The notes below the pieces were generated by a model, which saw nothing but the letters and a program-made list of their open reading frames with translations, was not told the origin of the DNA and did no database searches. From the NCBI RefSeq assembly GCF_905475395.1, contig NC_058337.1:139197172-139261171 (forward strand): a stretch of 64,000 nt of DNA. The letters run 5' to 3'. Positions 41,701-51,124 of this stretch are shown here, in pieces (position 1 is the first letter of the stretch; every line of letters begins with the position of its first letter). This stretch comes from Chrysoperla carnea (taxonomy: Eukaryota > Arthropoda > Insecta > Neuroptera > Chrysopidae). The position numbers and the translations under genes are program-made.

Positions 41701-42120
41701 GTAGTTAAGTGGGATAGGGTTAACACCCTCGCCTTTAGGCGAACACTTTAGTATAATCTATCTAATAGGTTACTAGAGGAAGAGATGAAATATAGGAGAG
41801 GGTCTCATAGCCTGTATGATTTAAAGTATCATATAGTGTTTTGTACAAAGTACAGGTATAGAGTTTTAACTGGGCAAATAGCAAGTAGAGCAAGGGAAGT
41901 AATTCAGGAAATATGTGCAGCTATTTACATAGATATAATTAGTGGCAGCATAAGTCCTAATCATGTTCATATATTAGTATCAGTTCCACCAAGTATCTCA
42001 ATATCTAAGGTGTTACAATATATTAAAGGAAAGAGTAGTCGTAAATTGCTACAGGAATTTGAACTACTTCGTAAGCGATATCCAAGCGTAAACCAAACTA
42101 CCGGCTTTAGACTAATTGAT
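41701..42120 (+). mobile_element. IS200/IS605-type element, copy D, internally deleted
   Basis: Both ends are present, 3' of TTTAT (41,696-41,700) and ending TAATTGAT, but about 160 bp are missing inside. The TnpA frame (41,785-42,126) keeps the HUH motif, here NHVHIL instead of DHVHIL, and loses the tyrosine helix. The right hairpin lost its second half (CGGTAG). It is not active. Confidence 0.9.
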
Positions 42121-42124
42121 AATT

Positions 42125-42448
42125 AACATATTGCAAGAGCAGATAATAGCTATCACAAAAAGGTTAAATTACTCTTATCATTTGACTTGAATTCTTGATG
42201 AGTTAGGTTTTAAGCAATTACCCAAACATTCAGTAGATGATTTTTTTAATATTATTGCTAAACGATATGAAAATAAATCTACCATTATCACCACAAACAA
42301 GGATTTTGAAAGATGGAATGAAATATTTGCTGATGAGTTATTAACTCATGCAATTATTGATCGAGTAGTACATCATGCACATATACTAAACATCACAGGT
42401 AAAAGTTATCGTATTAATAACTATAAATCTGGAGGTAATATGACATAA
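42125..42448 (+). pseudogene. IS21 IstB ATPase, C-terminal fragment
   Basis: It reads IARADNSYHKKVKLLLSFDL and, after a small frameshift, ILDELGFKQLP (Walker B), FFNIIAKRYENKSTIITTNK and IDRVVHHAHILNITGKSYR, the typical IstB end. IstB is the DnaA-like helper of IS21 transposition. Copy D of IS200 cuts off the N-terminal half. The 60 bp after it hold two TAGTGGTCCC repeats, probably IS21 terminal repeats. Confidence 0.75.
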
Positions 42449-42511
42449 AAAATTTTACATATAGTGGTCCCTTTTTTACGTAATTTAGTGGTCCCTTTTT
42501 ATTTGACAATG

Positions 42512-42743
42512 ACATGGTAAAGGCAGAAGTATTGACAATATTGTTTTTGAGCGTTTCTTTAGGACGCTGAAATATAATTGTATATTTATTAATGATTATC
42601 AAAATATAGGAGAGCTTAAAGAGGGGATCAATGATTATATCAGTAAATATAATTATCAGATATTCCATTCAAGTATTGGTTATAAAAAACCCATGAATGT
42701 CTATCTCGATAGTATACAATATCATACAAAAATGGCTGCTTAA
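42512..42743 (+). pseudogene. IS3-family transposase OrfB, C-terminal fragment
   Basis: It reads GKGRSIDNIVFERFFRTLKY (with the catalytic E in FERFFR), NIGELKEGINDYISKYN, FHSSIGYKKPMNVYLD and ends HTKMAA. This is the standard end of an IS3 OrfB. The N-terminal part is missing. Confidence 0.8.
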
Positions 42744-43092
42744 TTTTAAACAAAATTACCAAGCAATTGGCTCAAAATTTTGTCTTGATTTCTCAGTCCA
42801 TTATTCAGTCCATTATAGGTTATTAGAGCCTAAAGAAATGTTAAATGGCAGAACAAATATTTTTGGTAAAGAATATAATATTGCCGATAACACTGAATCA
42901 TATAGTACGCTAAGTTTAAATGATGTAGTCGAGTTTTTAGGACTTGAAGATTGTTCTGTTGAATCGGAAACAATCGCTCTACAGCAATGGGCTATTTCTC
43001 AAATTCCTACCACCACAACTATTACTACTGAATTACCGACAACAACGGAAAATTCTTTAACCACGAGTTATTTTGATATATATAATCAATAA
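42697..43092 (+). CDS. unrecognised bacterial-type reading frame, partial
   Basis: The first third overlaps the IS3 fragment in another frame, so the credible part starts near 42,820. It contains KEMLNGRTNIFGKEYNI, SLNDVVEFLGLEDCS and a threonine-rich end (TTTTITTELPTTTEN). I do not recognise it. It may be the C-terminus of a Rickettsia-type protein truncated by IS3 on one side and by the intron fragment on the other. Confidence 0.3.
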   Translation: MSISIVYNIIQKWLLNFKQNYQAIGSKFCLDFSVHYSVHYRLLEPKEMLNGRTNIFGKEYNIADNTESYSTLSLNDVVEFLGLEDCSVESETIALQQWAISQIPTTTTITTELPTTTENSLTTSYFDIYNQ

Positions 43093-43610
43093 AACGGATA
43101 ACTCAGCCCCTTTGCTCCACTGCTTTTCAACAGCTTCATCACTACTACGAGCCAATCCGCCCCTATGTACTGCTTTGGTACTTAGATACTCATGGGTCTT
43201 CCACTTGCATCGCTCCCTTTGCATCAATACACAGGTTCCCACGTTCCACATAAGAGCCTGAACCAAGTTCATGCCACCTCTATGCCGGAGACCACTTGAC
43301 CAGTAAACAGATTCCCGCCAAATTTTTCCTGAGTTAACGACTACCCCTCAGTTTTGATCTCATCTATACGCTTTCGACACTTCAGCAATGGTTTAATCGC
43401 TTCATCTCCTTGATTCTTACCTGATACCTTGCAAGGTACCTTTTCTCTAACGCTCACCACCTTGGCTCTTAACCAACGCAGCTTAGAGTGGTTTGAAGCC
43501 TCTTCCTGTAAAGCGGCTTCGGAAGGCCTACTTCCATCTCTTATATAGTTACGCACAAATTCAATTTGCACTTATGGCTTCATGTAACTTCCTTTGCACT
43601 CGTGGCACAC
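43085..43610 (-). mobile_element. group II intron no. 2, 5' fragment
   Basis: On the minus strand it begins GTGTGCCACGAGTGC, fitting the GUGYG start of group II introns, and contains conserved domain I phrases (GGCGGGAATCTG, GTGGAACGTGGGAACCTG, GGGAGCGATGCAAGTGG, GGCGGATTGGCTCG). It has no reverse transcriptase of its own here, so it is truncated. It sits in the reverse transcriptase gene of intron no. 1, exactly after the YCDD codons. Confidence 0.7.
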
Positions 43611-44370
43611 AGTCATCACAGTAGCGTATTAGCTCCATGTGTCCTTTTGCTTGTGGTTTAATTTCTTTCTTAAACCATAAGTCTAGTACATAATGAAGAT
43701 AGATATTTGCAAGTAATGGACTAATCACTCCTACTTGAGGAGTGCCTACCTCCGTTACTAACTGCTTTCCATCCTCAACTACTCCAGCTTTTAAGAATTT
43801 TCTTACTAACCACAATAAATTACGATCAACAATTTTCTCCTCTAAGCAACGTTGTAGCCAATAGTGATTAACATTATCAAAGAACCCTTTAATATCTACT
43901 TCTACAATATAATTAATCGGCTTAGTCATCACCGCTTTGTCTAATGCTCTTAATGCATCGTGACAGCTTAACTTAGGTCTAAATCCATAAGATACCTCCA
44001 AAAACTCGGCTTCATAAATCTGTTCTAAGATTTTCTTTAGCATAATTTGAACTAACTTATCTTCAACTGATGGTATACCAAGACCACGCTTCTCATTCTT
44101 ACCAGGTTTTGGGATATATACACTCTTTACTGGTTTAGGACGATATTGCTTCAACTTCATCGATTCCACTAATTGACTAAGCCTATCTTCTAGATTAATA
44201 CCGTATGATTCAACTGTCTCACCATCAACCCCACAAGTTTTATTAGCTTTAAGTTCTTGATAGCATTCTGCAAGATTAGTCTCATTCACATGATGTATTA
44301 ATGATGTGAATTTTAGCCTTTTATCTTGCTTCGCTCTTTTAGCTATTTGATTGAGTTTAACCTGCATCAT
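43561..44370 (-). pseudogene. ltrA: group II intron reverse transcriptase/maturase, truncated
   Basis: N-terminal RT0-RT5 part of the intron-encoded protein: KANKTCGVDGETVESYG, PKPVKSVYIPKPGKNEKRGLG, VQIMLKKILEQIYE, SYGFRP, YIVEVDIKGFFDNV (first catalytic D), GTPQVGVISPLLANIYLH and LIRYCDDC (YCDD, a normal variant of YADD). The last fifteen residues come from intron no. 2. The X/maturase and DNA-binding domains are missing. The protein would splice and mobilise the intron; this copy cannot. Confidence 0.85.
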
Positions 44371-44863
44371 TATAATAACCTCAGCGTGTTATCTTGAATG
44401 GTACTCAACCAAACGTTCTATTGCTGACCGCTTCCCCATGTACATAGCTTTCCTATGCTCCGAGTACTATCAGTCAGTCCGACTTCTTCTGTATCATTTG
44501 TCAGTTCTTGCCTGTTTTGACTTGACCCGACATACTCTTGCAAGAACACAGAAGATCTTCCATGTTTACGTAAACTCCATCTCATATCATGCAACAGACT
44601 TCGACCCCGATAGAGTGAGTAATGACTTACCATTGCGTCACCATTCATGCTGCCTTCCGCACTATGAAAAACGTCGACCTCTATAATGTTGTCTATTTCG
44701 GGGCTCAACACCTTCACTTGCGTTGTAGCCTGATATGTCGCTTCTATTGGCTTCATTACATTTTTCACCGCCTGTAATGCAATAGTTGCCTCTATGCTGT
44801 TGGTTAGACTTTGCATAGATCGGATTCTCACCGACTGATTTTTACGCACTTCCCTTGGCGCAC
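43611..44863 (-). mobile_element. group II intron no. 1, 5' half with maturase
   Basis: The minus-strand start is GTGCGCCAAGGGAAG at 44,863, directly after IS5-like transposase sequence (ACAAAAATATGA). About 490 bp of RNA domains precede the reverse transcriptase gene. The 3' half, including domains V and VI, is missing because intron no. 2 and other IS fragments follow. Long open frames in the RNA region (for example 44,418-44,867) are not genes. Confidence 0.7.
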
Positions 44864-45193
44864 TCATATTTTTGTTTCCTCAATTCATCACGTTCTTCCC
44901 AAAGGCTATCTTTTGAGATTAAATGAGAGGCATCTACAAATGTAAATACTTCACTCATATAACCTGGGAATCATAATTGCTCTCTGAGTTTTGCAAATAT
45001 TTTAGATAGTAAGTTAGTGCCTATTTTTTTACGTATTTTACTAAACACACTATAATCTGGCGTCTTCTCTGTAAGAGCAAAATCACAAAACCATTTACCA
45101 GCATTACTATCAACTAAATAACGTTCTAATTCCAGGTCAGATAAGTCTTACATCAATTGTAAAAGTAAACATTTAAATAACCGCAATATCCGA
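44864..45193 (-). pseudogene. IS5-like transposase fragment (minus copy)
   Basis: Minus-strand sequence with ELERYLVDSNAGKWFCDF, TEKTPDYSVFSKIRKK and EVFTFVDASHLIS, matching 22,950-23,290. It is bordered by group II intron no. 1 at 44,863 and by the LINE at 45,194. It carries the same TAA after LLLQLM as copy no. 1. Confidence 0.8.
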
Positions 45194-47932
45194 TCCGATA
45201 TCCGATCCTCAAAGTACCGCGGGGGATGTTGCATACTGACTAAAGTAAACATTGAAGTTAAAGAGTTAATTGACATTCAAAACTTATCAAAAGAATGTGA
45301 TTTTGAGTGTTCAGCAATTGAACTAGTTAAAAGTGATCTTATAGTTATGTGTATTTATAGGTCACCAGCGGGGAATATCGATGAGTTCTTTAATCTGTTC
45401 GAGAATTGTTTAAATTTAATCTTCAATAAAAAAAATGATAAGAAACAATTAATAATTTGTGGAGATTTTAACATAGATATTTTACAATGTAATAGATCTG
45501 TTCGCTGCCTGCAGCAAATTCTTCTATCGTATAATTTACAAATAGTAGTGAAGCAACCGACGCGTATAACAAACACATCGGCAACTTGTATTGATAATTT
45601 TTTTACAAACATAAATCCCGTAAAAGTAAATGTTTTCTCAAACACAATATCGGATCATACTTGTCAAATACTAGGATTCCAAATGAGTCGAAATTTGAAA
45701 AGAAATTTTAAAATAGTTAACAAAAGAGTTTTTTCAAAGGAAAACATTAATAGCTTTTTATGTCTGTTACATAATGTATCGTGGGATTATATTATGGAAA
45801 ATTACGATGCAAACGAAGCATTTGAACTCTTCCTTGAACAATTCAAATACTTTTTTGATATAGCTTTTCCGGTAATTAAGATTAAACAAAATAACAACAA
45901 CGTTGATAATAAAGAATGGATTTCTCACGAAATAAAACAGCTGTCACTTGAGAAAAGACAAGTCTGGAATGAAATCAAAAATTGTAACTTAAATAATTGC
46001 AACTCTGCAAATTTAAAAAATGTGTATAAAAATTTATGCAATACAATGAAAACATTAATCAAAAAAACAAAACAAGAATTTTATAATAATATCATAAATA
46101 CTGCTGACAATAAAACAAAAGTCACTTGGAATATTATTAATAAATCTCTGAACCGCACTAATACTAACAGTTCTAAAATTGATGAATTAGATTATAATGG
46201 TCAAAAAATTACTAATGTTGTTGATTTAGCAAATTGCTTCAATAACTTCTTTTTAAATACGGCGGTAAACTTAAATTTAAGTAAACCAAATTACGAAGAT
46301 ATAAAAATATCTACTACAAGCTCCACACTCTTTTTATACCCCTGTGATGAAATGGAGATATTTCGCACATGTATGAAATTAAAAAATAAAACCTCATTTG
46401 GGTGGGATGGTATACCATCGATTGTCATAAAGAGCTCTACTCATTACATAACTCCAGTATTGACACATTTGATCAACTTATCGTTAAGCCAAGGAATTTT
46501 TCCTTGTAGTTTAAAAAAGGCTGTTGTTCGACCAATTTATAAAAAAGGCGACAAATCAATTCCGTCTAATTACCGGCCAGTCTCCCTACTGCCAATATTC
46601 TCAAAAATCTATGAACATATAATATACGAAAGGTTAATGTTATTCTTTTCCAGTCAAAACGTCTTTGCTTCAGAGCAACATGGCTTTATAAGAGGTAGGT
46701 CAATCGATCAGGCCATATTTAAAGCATTTACAAATGTGTTAGATGCGCTAAATAATAACGAGATAGCCATAGCTATTTTTCTCGATTTAACAAAAGCTTT
46801 TGATAGCATTGAAACAGAGCTATTAACGCATAAACTATATTATTGCGGAATACGAGGAATTCCCTTACAGTTATTAGAATCTTACATGACAAATAGATTA
46901 CAATGTGTAAAAGTAACAACTTGTGTAGAAGATACCATTATTGACAGCTTATCAGATTGGCACGCCACCTCACGAGGCGTTCCCCAGGGCTCAATTCTTG
47001 GGCCTCTCCTGTTCTTACTTTATATAAATGATTTACCGTATAGGTCAAATGAAAATATGATATTGTACGCCGACGATACTTCTATTTTTTATCGCGGCAA
47101 AAATCTAAATAGTCTAGAACAAGATATAAGGAAATCTGTCATAACTCTACAAACATGGTTTGAAAACAACAGCCTACAACTCAATTTTGCAAAAACTAGT
47201 GCTATTTGTTTTAGGAGTTCTCAAATAAACTCTATTTCTTTGCCAAATATCAATCAAAATATTACGATAACTGATGGAACTAAATTCTTAGGGCTAATAT
47301 TAGACAATAAATTAAATGGGAATAAACACATCGAACATTTAAATAAAAAAATAGCTAAACAGACTTATTCTCTTAGAAAGCTACAGAATATGCTTTCCAT
47401 TGAAAAACTGAAACAAGTTTATTTTGCGAACATTCATTCTATTGTGAAATACGGTATTCTTTTTTGGGGACACTCACCGATGATCGGCAGTGTTTTAAAG
47501 CTCCAAAAGAAATGTATACGAATTATGTCAAATGCAGGTTATCTAGACCATTGTAAGCCACTGTTTAAAGAATTACAAATTTTAACAGTGGTGGACGTTT
47601 ACATTCTTGAATGTGCAATTTTTGTAAAAAAGAATCCAACACTCTTTGAGGAATATCAACGTGAACACTATTATTTGACAAGAAATAAAGATAAAATGAC
47701 AATCACTCAAACACGTAAAAAATTTATACTAAATAATACGATCAATAATTGTATAAAAATTTACAATAAAATACCTGATGATTACAAATGTTTACCATTA
47801 AATCATTTTAAACGTAAAATTAAAAAAATGCTGTTGCAAAAAAATTATTATAGTTTAGAGGAATTTGCTATTTGATGCATGATGACTCAATAATTGTGAC
47901 TTATTCTATGTACTATGTACTTTTTTGAATAA

Positions 47933-47965
<33 letters not shown>
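45194..47965 (+). mobile_element. LINE of jockey/CR1-like group, 5'-truncated
   Basis: A non-LTR retrotransposon with endonuclease end, reverse transcriptase and a (TTA)n 3' tail (47,935-47,965). Both sides are IS5-like bacterial sequence: CCGCAATATC to the left, ATCCCGTA to the right, which together restore the IS5-like phrase CAATATCCCGTA. The target duplication is therefore short (ATC at most) and blurred by the tail. Non-LTR insertion needs a eukaryotic nucleus, so the bacterial DNA was already nuclear. Confidence 0.85.
45347..47875 (+). CDS. LINE ORF2: endonuclease end and reverse transcriptase
   Basis: 842 residues from the first ATG, but the frame is open further upstream to about 45,205 (SSKYRGGCCI), so the start is lost by 5' truncation. 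APE-type endonuclease motifs are IICGDFNIDIL and ISDHTCQILGF. RT motifs: VRPIYKKGDKS, NYRPVSLLPIFSKIYE, GFIRGRSIDQAI, IAIFLDLTKAFDSI, SRGVPQGSILGPLLFLLYI and MILYADDTSIF with the catalytic YADD. The remaining 2.5 kb show no stop, which points to a recent insertion. Its clade (jockey versus CR1) is uncertain. Confidence 0.9.
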   Translation: MCIYRSPAGNIDEFFNLFENCLNLIFNKKNDKKQLIICGDFNIDILQCNRSVRCLQQILLSYNLQIVVKQPTRITNTSATCIDNFFTNINPVKVNVFSNTISDHTCQILGFQMSRNLKRNFKIVNKRVFSKENINSFLCLLHNVSWDYIMENYDANEAFELFLEQFKYFFDIAFPVIKIKQNNNNVDNKEWISHEIKQLSLEKRQVWNEIKNCNLNNCNSANLKNVYKNLCNTMKTLIKKTKQEFYNNIINTADNKTKVTWNIINKSLNRTNTNSSKIDELDYNGQKITNVVDLANCFNNFFLNTAVNLNLSKPNYEDIKISTTSSTLFLYPCDEMEIFRTCMKLKNKTSFGWDGIPSIVIKSSTHYITPVLTHLINLSLSQGIFPCSLKKAVVRPIYKKGDKSIPSNYRPVSLLPIFSKIYEHIIYERLMLFFSSQNVFASEQHGFIRGRSIDQAIFKAFTNVLDALNNNEIAIAIFLDLTKAFDSIETELLTHKLYYCGIRGIPLQLLESYMTNRLQCVKVTTCVEDTIIDSLSDWHATSRGVPQGSILGPLLFLLYINDLPYRSNENMILYADDTSIFYRGKNLNSLEQDIRKSVITLQTWFENNSLQLNFAKTSAICFRSSQINSISLPNINQNITITDGTKFLGLILDNKLNGNKHIEHLNKKIAKQTYSLRKLQNMLSIEKLKQVYFANIHSIVKYGILFWGHSPMIGSVLKLQKKCIRIMSNAGYLDHCKPLFKELQILTVVDVYILECAIFVKKNPTLFEEYQREHYYLTRNKDKMTITQTRKKFILNNTINNCIKIYNKIPDDYKCLPLNHFKRKIKKMLLQKNYYSLEEFAI

Positions 47966-48344
47966 CCCGTAAGACTTATCTGACCTGGAATGAGAACGTT
48001 ATTTAGCTGATAGTAATGCTGGTAAATGGTTTTGTGTTTTGCTCTTACAGAGAAGACGCCAGATTATAGTGTGTTTAGTAAAATACGTAAAAAAATAGGC
48101 ACTAACTTACTATCTAAAATATTTGCAAAACTCAGAGAGCAATTACGATTCCAAGGTTATATGAGTGAAGTATTTACATTTGTAGATGCCTCTCATTTAA
48201 TCTCAAAAGCTAGCCATTGGGAAGAACGTGATGAATTGAGGAAACAAAACTATGACAGGCTAAATAATGAGACTTTGGCTAAAGTTGCGAATGATAAACA
48301 AGCTAAAATTGGTTGTAAAGGAGGTAGTAAGTTTTGGTATGGTT

Positions 48345-48927
48345 ATCAATTACTACCGTCTAAAGCCGGTAGTTTGGTTTACGCTTGCAAAGCAGATTAA
48401 AAGCGTAAACGCTAAAACTCTGATATTCTAAAATCATCTTTTTTTTGATATTCTTCTTGTTGCTCTATATACTTCTGTACTGCTTCTGAATTCACATTAC
48501 TAACTGTAACAACAAAATACCCTCTAGCCCAAAGATGTTGACCCCAATATCGCTTACGAAGTAGTTCAAATTCCTGTAGCAATTTACGACTACTCTTTCC
48601 TTTAATATATTGTAACACCTTAGATATTGAGATACTCGGTGGAACTGATACTAATATATGAACATGATCAGGACTTATGCTGCCGCTAATTATATCTATG
48701 TAATTAGCTGCACATATTTCCTGAATTACTTCCCTTGCTCTACTTGCTATTTGCCCAGTTAAAACTCTATACCTGTACTTTGTACAAATCACTATATGAT
48801 ACTTTAAATCATACAGGCTATGAGACCCTCTCCTATATTCCATCTCTTCCTCTAGTAACCTATTAGATAGATTATACTAAAGTGATCGCTTAAAGGCGAG
48901 GGTGTTAACCCTATCCCACTAAACTAC
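48345..48927 (-). mobile_element. IS200/IS605-type element, copy E (583 bp)
   Basis: Full-length inverted copy with both hairpins, 3' of TTTAT on the minus strand. The right hairpin reads CTACCGTCTAAAGCCGGTAG on the plus strand. Confidence 0.9.
48412..48843 (-). CDS. tnpA: IS200/IS605 TnpA transposase (copy E)
   Basis: Complete 143-residue Y1 transposase with DHVHIL and the VQKYIEQQ tyrosine. It differs from copy B at a few residues (HIVICTKY for HIVFCTKY, VTVSNV for VTVGNV). Its intact frame suggests recent spread of the element. Confidence 0.93.
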   Translation of the reverse strand: MEYRRGSHSLYDLKYHIVICTKYRYRVLTGQIASRAREVIQEICAANYIDIISGSISPDHVHILVSVPPSISISKVLQYIKGKSSRKLLQEFELLRKRYWGQHLWARGYFVVTVSNVNSEAVQKYIEQQEEYQKKDDFRISEF

Positions 48928-49032
48928 ATAAAGCATATTGTACAAAGCCTGCCAAAGATGCAGCAACTAGGAAAGGAGTTCATCTTTGTGCTGTAAAGAA
49001 AAATAACATGAAAGATAAGAATTTTGATCTTG

Positions 49033-49615
49033 ATCAATTACTACCGTCTAAAGCCGGTAGTTTGGTTTACGCTTGCAAAGCAGATTAAAAGCGTAAACGC
49101 TAAAACTCTGATATTCTAAAATCATCTTTTTTATGATATTTTTCTTGTTGCTCTATATACTTCTGTACTGCTTCTGAATTCACATTACCAACTGTAACAA
49201 CAAAATACCCTCTAGCCCAAAGATGTTGACCCCAATATCGCTTACGAAGTAGTTCAAATTCCTGTAGCAATTTACGACTACTCTTTCCTTTAATATATTG
49301 TAACACCTTAGATATTGAGATACTCGGTTGAACTGATACTAATATATGAACATGATCAGGACTTATGCTGCCACTAATTATATCTATGTAATTAGCTGCA
49401 CATATTTCCTGAATTACTTCCCTTGCTCTACTTGCTATTTGCCCAGTTAAAACTCTATACCTGTACTTTGTACAAAACACTATATGATACTTTAAATCAT
49501 ACAGGCTATGAGACCCTCTCCTATATTCCATCTCTTCCTCTAGTAACCTATTAGATACATTATACTAAAGTGTTCGCCTAAAGGCGAGGGTGTTAACCCT
49601 ATCCCACTTAACTAC
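49033..49615 (-). mobile_element. IS200/IS605-type element, copy F (583 bp)
   Basis: Full-length inverted copy with both hairpins, 3' of TTTAT on the minus strand, only 105 bp from copy E in the same transposase gene. Confidence 0.9.
49100..49531 (-). CDS. tnpA: IS200/IS605 TnpA transposase (copy F)
   Basis: Complete 143-residue Y1 transposase, HUH motif DHVHIL and VQKYIEQQ tyrosine helix. It has SVQPSIS where other copies read SVPPSIS, close to the active site, so activity may be altered. Confidence 0.93.
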   Translation of the reverse strand: MEYRRGSHSLYDLKYHIVFCTKYRYRVLTGQIASRAREVIQEICAANYIDIISGSISPDHVHILVSVQPSISISKVLQYIKGKSSRKLLQEFELLRKRYWGQHLWARGYFVVTVGNVNSEAVQKYIEQQEKYHKKDDFRISEF

Positions 49616-49702
49616 ATAAATATGATACAAAAATTAGAGCACCTTTTGAAAGAGTATTCTCACAAGATAATAAACGTGTCAGATATATTGGTATTGCACA
49701 AA

Positions 49703-50294
49703 ATCAACCACTTTCATCTGAGAGATAAAAGTTTGATTATAGCGACTAGAAGTCGCATATCAAGCTAAAGCTTATTCGAGTCTTATGTTAGAAATCATGT
49801 CTGATTCATGTGCATCAGTATGCTTATTAATATATTCTTTAATTATATCATCAGTCACATTACCACTAGTAGCACTAAAGTAACCCCGTGCCCACAAATG
49901 TCTACCCAAGTATTTTTGTTTTAATATTGGAAATTCCTCTTGCATCTTCTTTGAAGATCTGACTTTCGCTTTTTGTACAAATTCACAGATTTTTATATGA
50001 GGTGGAATATTAGCAAAAATGTGTATATGATCGCTTGATACTACTCAATTTTCTATTTTAATACCTAATTCTGTTGCTACCTGTGCAATAATTTCTCGAA
50101 CCCTCTTTTTTATATCGTAAGCTAATACCTTATATCGATACTTTGTAATCCACACTATGTGATAGCGATGATAGTAAACTGTATGTGATTTCCTGCTGTA
50201 ATGTGTCATAGTGCTTATGATGCTAACGCATCATCGTGCACATGGCAAGCTAAAGCTTCTCCATCTGGAAGATGGAGGTTTGTACCTCCAGACT
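49703..50294 (-). mobile_element. second IS200/IS605-type element, copy 1 (592 bp)
   Basis: A different family from copies A-F. The intact IS5-like sequence CAAAATCAATTCTCTG (24,260-24,275) shows where it inserted: directly 3' of TTGAT on the minus strand, without duplication. TTGAT is the target known for ISDra2-type elements. Hairpin-forming ends are CTTCTCCATCTGGAAGATGG with GAGGTTTGTACCTC and, at the other end, TCATCTGAGAGATAAAAG with GCGACTAGAAGTCGC. Confidence 0.85.
49772..50209 (-). pseudogene. second-type TnpA with an in-frame TGA
   Basis: Y1 transposase of about 145 codons: HYSRKSHTVYYHRYHIVW start, ITKYRYKVLAYDI, HUH motif SSDHIHIFANIPP, LWARGYFSATSGNVT and the tyrosine in IIKEYINKH. 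A TGA stands at codon 55 (50,045-50,047), just before the HUH motif. The same TGA is present in the other copy at 53,025-53,027. Otherwise the frame is clean. Confidence 0.85.
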
Positions 50295-50365
50295 ATCAAT
50301 TCTCTGAATTTATGAATGCTATATGTTTTAATTTGAAACGATTAACCGTTTTAACGGCTAGCTAA

Positions 50366-50508
50366 TATAATATTCGATAACTCCTGTAGATTGGAACAAA
50401 ATCTACTCTAATTTCTACTAATTTTTTATGTACTGACCAAAATTTATCTTAAATTTAAACTCAATTGCTTCTAAAAAATATCTTTCTTATAATTCTCTAC
50501 TTAATTTC
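50366..50508. other. 3' end of IS5-like element no. 3
   Basis: Non-coding end, near-identical to 24,337-24,497, ending in GTTGAG read inward at the junction with IS3 OrfB. Confidence 0.6.
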
Positions 50509-51124
50509 TTATCTCTCAACGCTTCCTCTATCAGTATGCCAAATAAGACCTTTTGCGGGTTTACGCTGCCATATTGCCATTAATAAAGCATTATTAACCA
50601 AATCAGCCTTCATATAATTACTCATAGACCATCCTATAATTTTTCTAGAAAATAGATCAATAACCGTTGCTAAATATAACCACCCTTCACTAGTTGGAAT
50701 ATAAGTTATATCTCCAACCCAATAACAATTAGCCTCAGGAACTCTAAAATTTCTCTCTAATAAATTCGGAGCAATTTGCTTGTTATGATGAGCGTCAGTA
50801 GTTGCTTTGAATTTACGCTTAGTTTTACATATTAGACTCGCTTTTTTCATTAGTTTTGCAATGCGCCTCCTACTAACAATGATACTTTGTCTAGATAGCT
50901 CCTTTTTAATAGGTCTAGTGCCGTACTTACTTCTACCTTCTTTAAAGATAATTTCAATTTTGTTTGTTAATTCATGATCTTCTCGATCCCTATTACATCC
51001 AGAATTATTTAACCATTCATAATAACCACTACGTGATACTTTCATCAATTTACACATAGTAGAAATAGAAAAATTACCTGCATTTTCCTTAATCCACGCG
51101 TACCTTATCGGGATTCTTTTGCAA
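50509..51124 (-). pseudogene. IS3 OrfB (DDE transposase), C-terminally truncated
   Basis: From about 51,124 the frame reads YAWIKENAGNFSISTMCK, KVSRSGYYEWLN, SKYGTRPIKKEL, RRIAKLMKK (HTH_21-like), then the rve core WVGDITYIPTSEGW (first D), VIDLFSRKIIGWSM and IWHTDRGS (second D). The catalytic E region is missing. OrfB is expected to be made by frameshifting from OrfA, since it has no good start of its own. Confidence 0.85.

Larger units (their letters stand above)
47966..50508 (+). mobile_element. IS5-like element no. 3 with three IS200-type insertions
   Basis: Plus-strand IS5-like transposase pieces at 47,970-48,344, 48,928-49,032, 49,616-49,702 and 50,295-50,365 are separated by IS200 copies E and F and by a second type of IS200-like element. 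The right end is at about 50,508 (GCGTTGAGAGATAAG inward), inside an IS3 OrfB. Besides the insertions the piece at 47,970-48,050 carries small deletions. The N-terminal part is absent. Confidence 0.8.

Noticed and set aside
43057-43571. Short frames of 71 and 76 residues on the minus strand
   Set aside because: They lie in domain I sequence of group II intron no. 2.
43611-43640. YCDD in the intron reverse transcriptase as an inactivating change
   Set aside because: YCDD is a known natural variant of YADD in bacterial group II intron enzymes.
44418-44867. 149-residue frame upstream of the intron maturase
   Set aside because: It overlaps the 5' RNA domains of group II intron no. 1; the sequence is structured RNA rather than protein coding.
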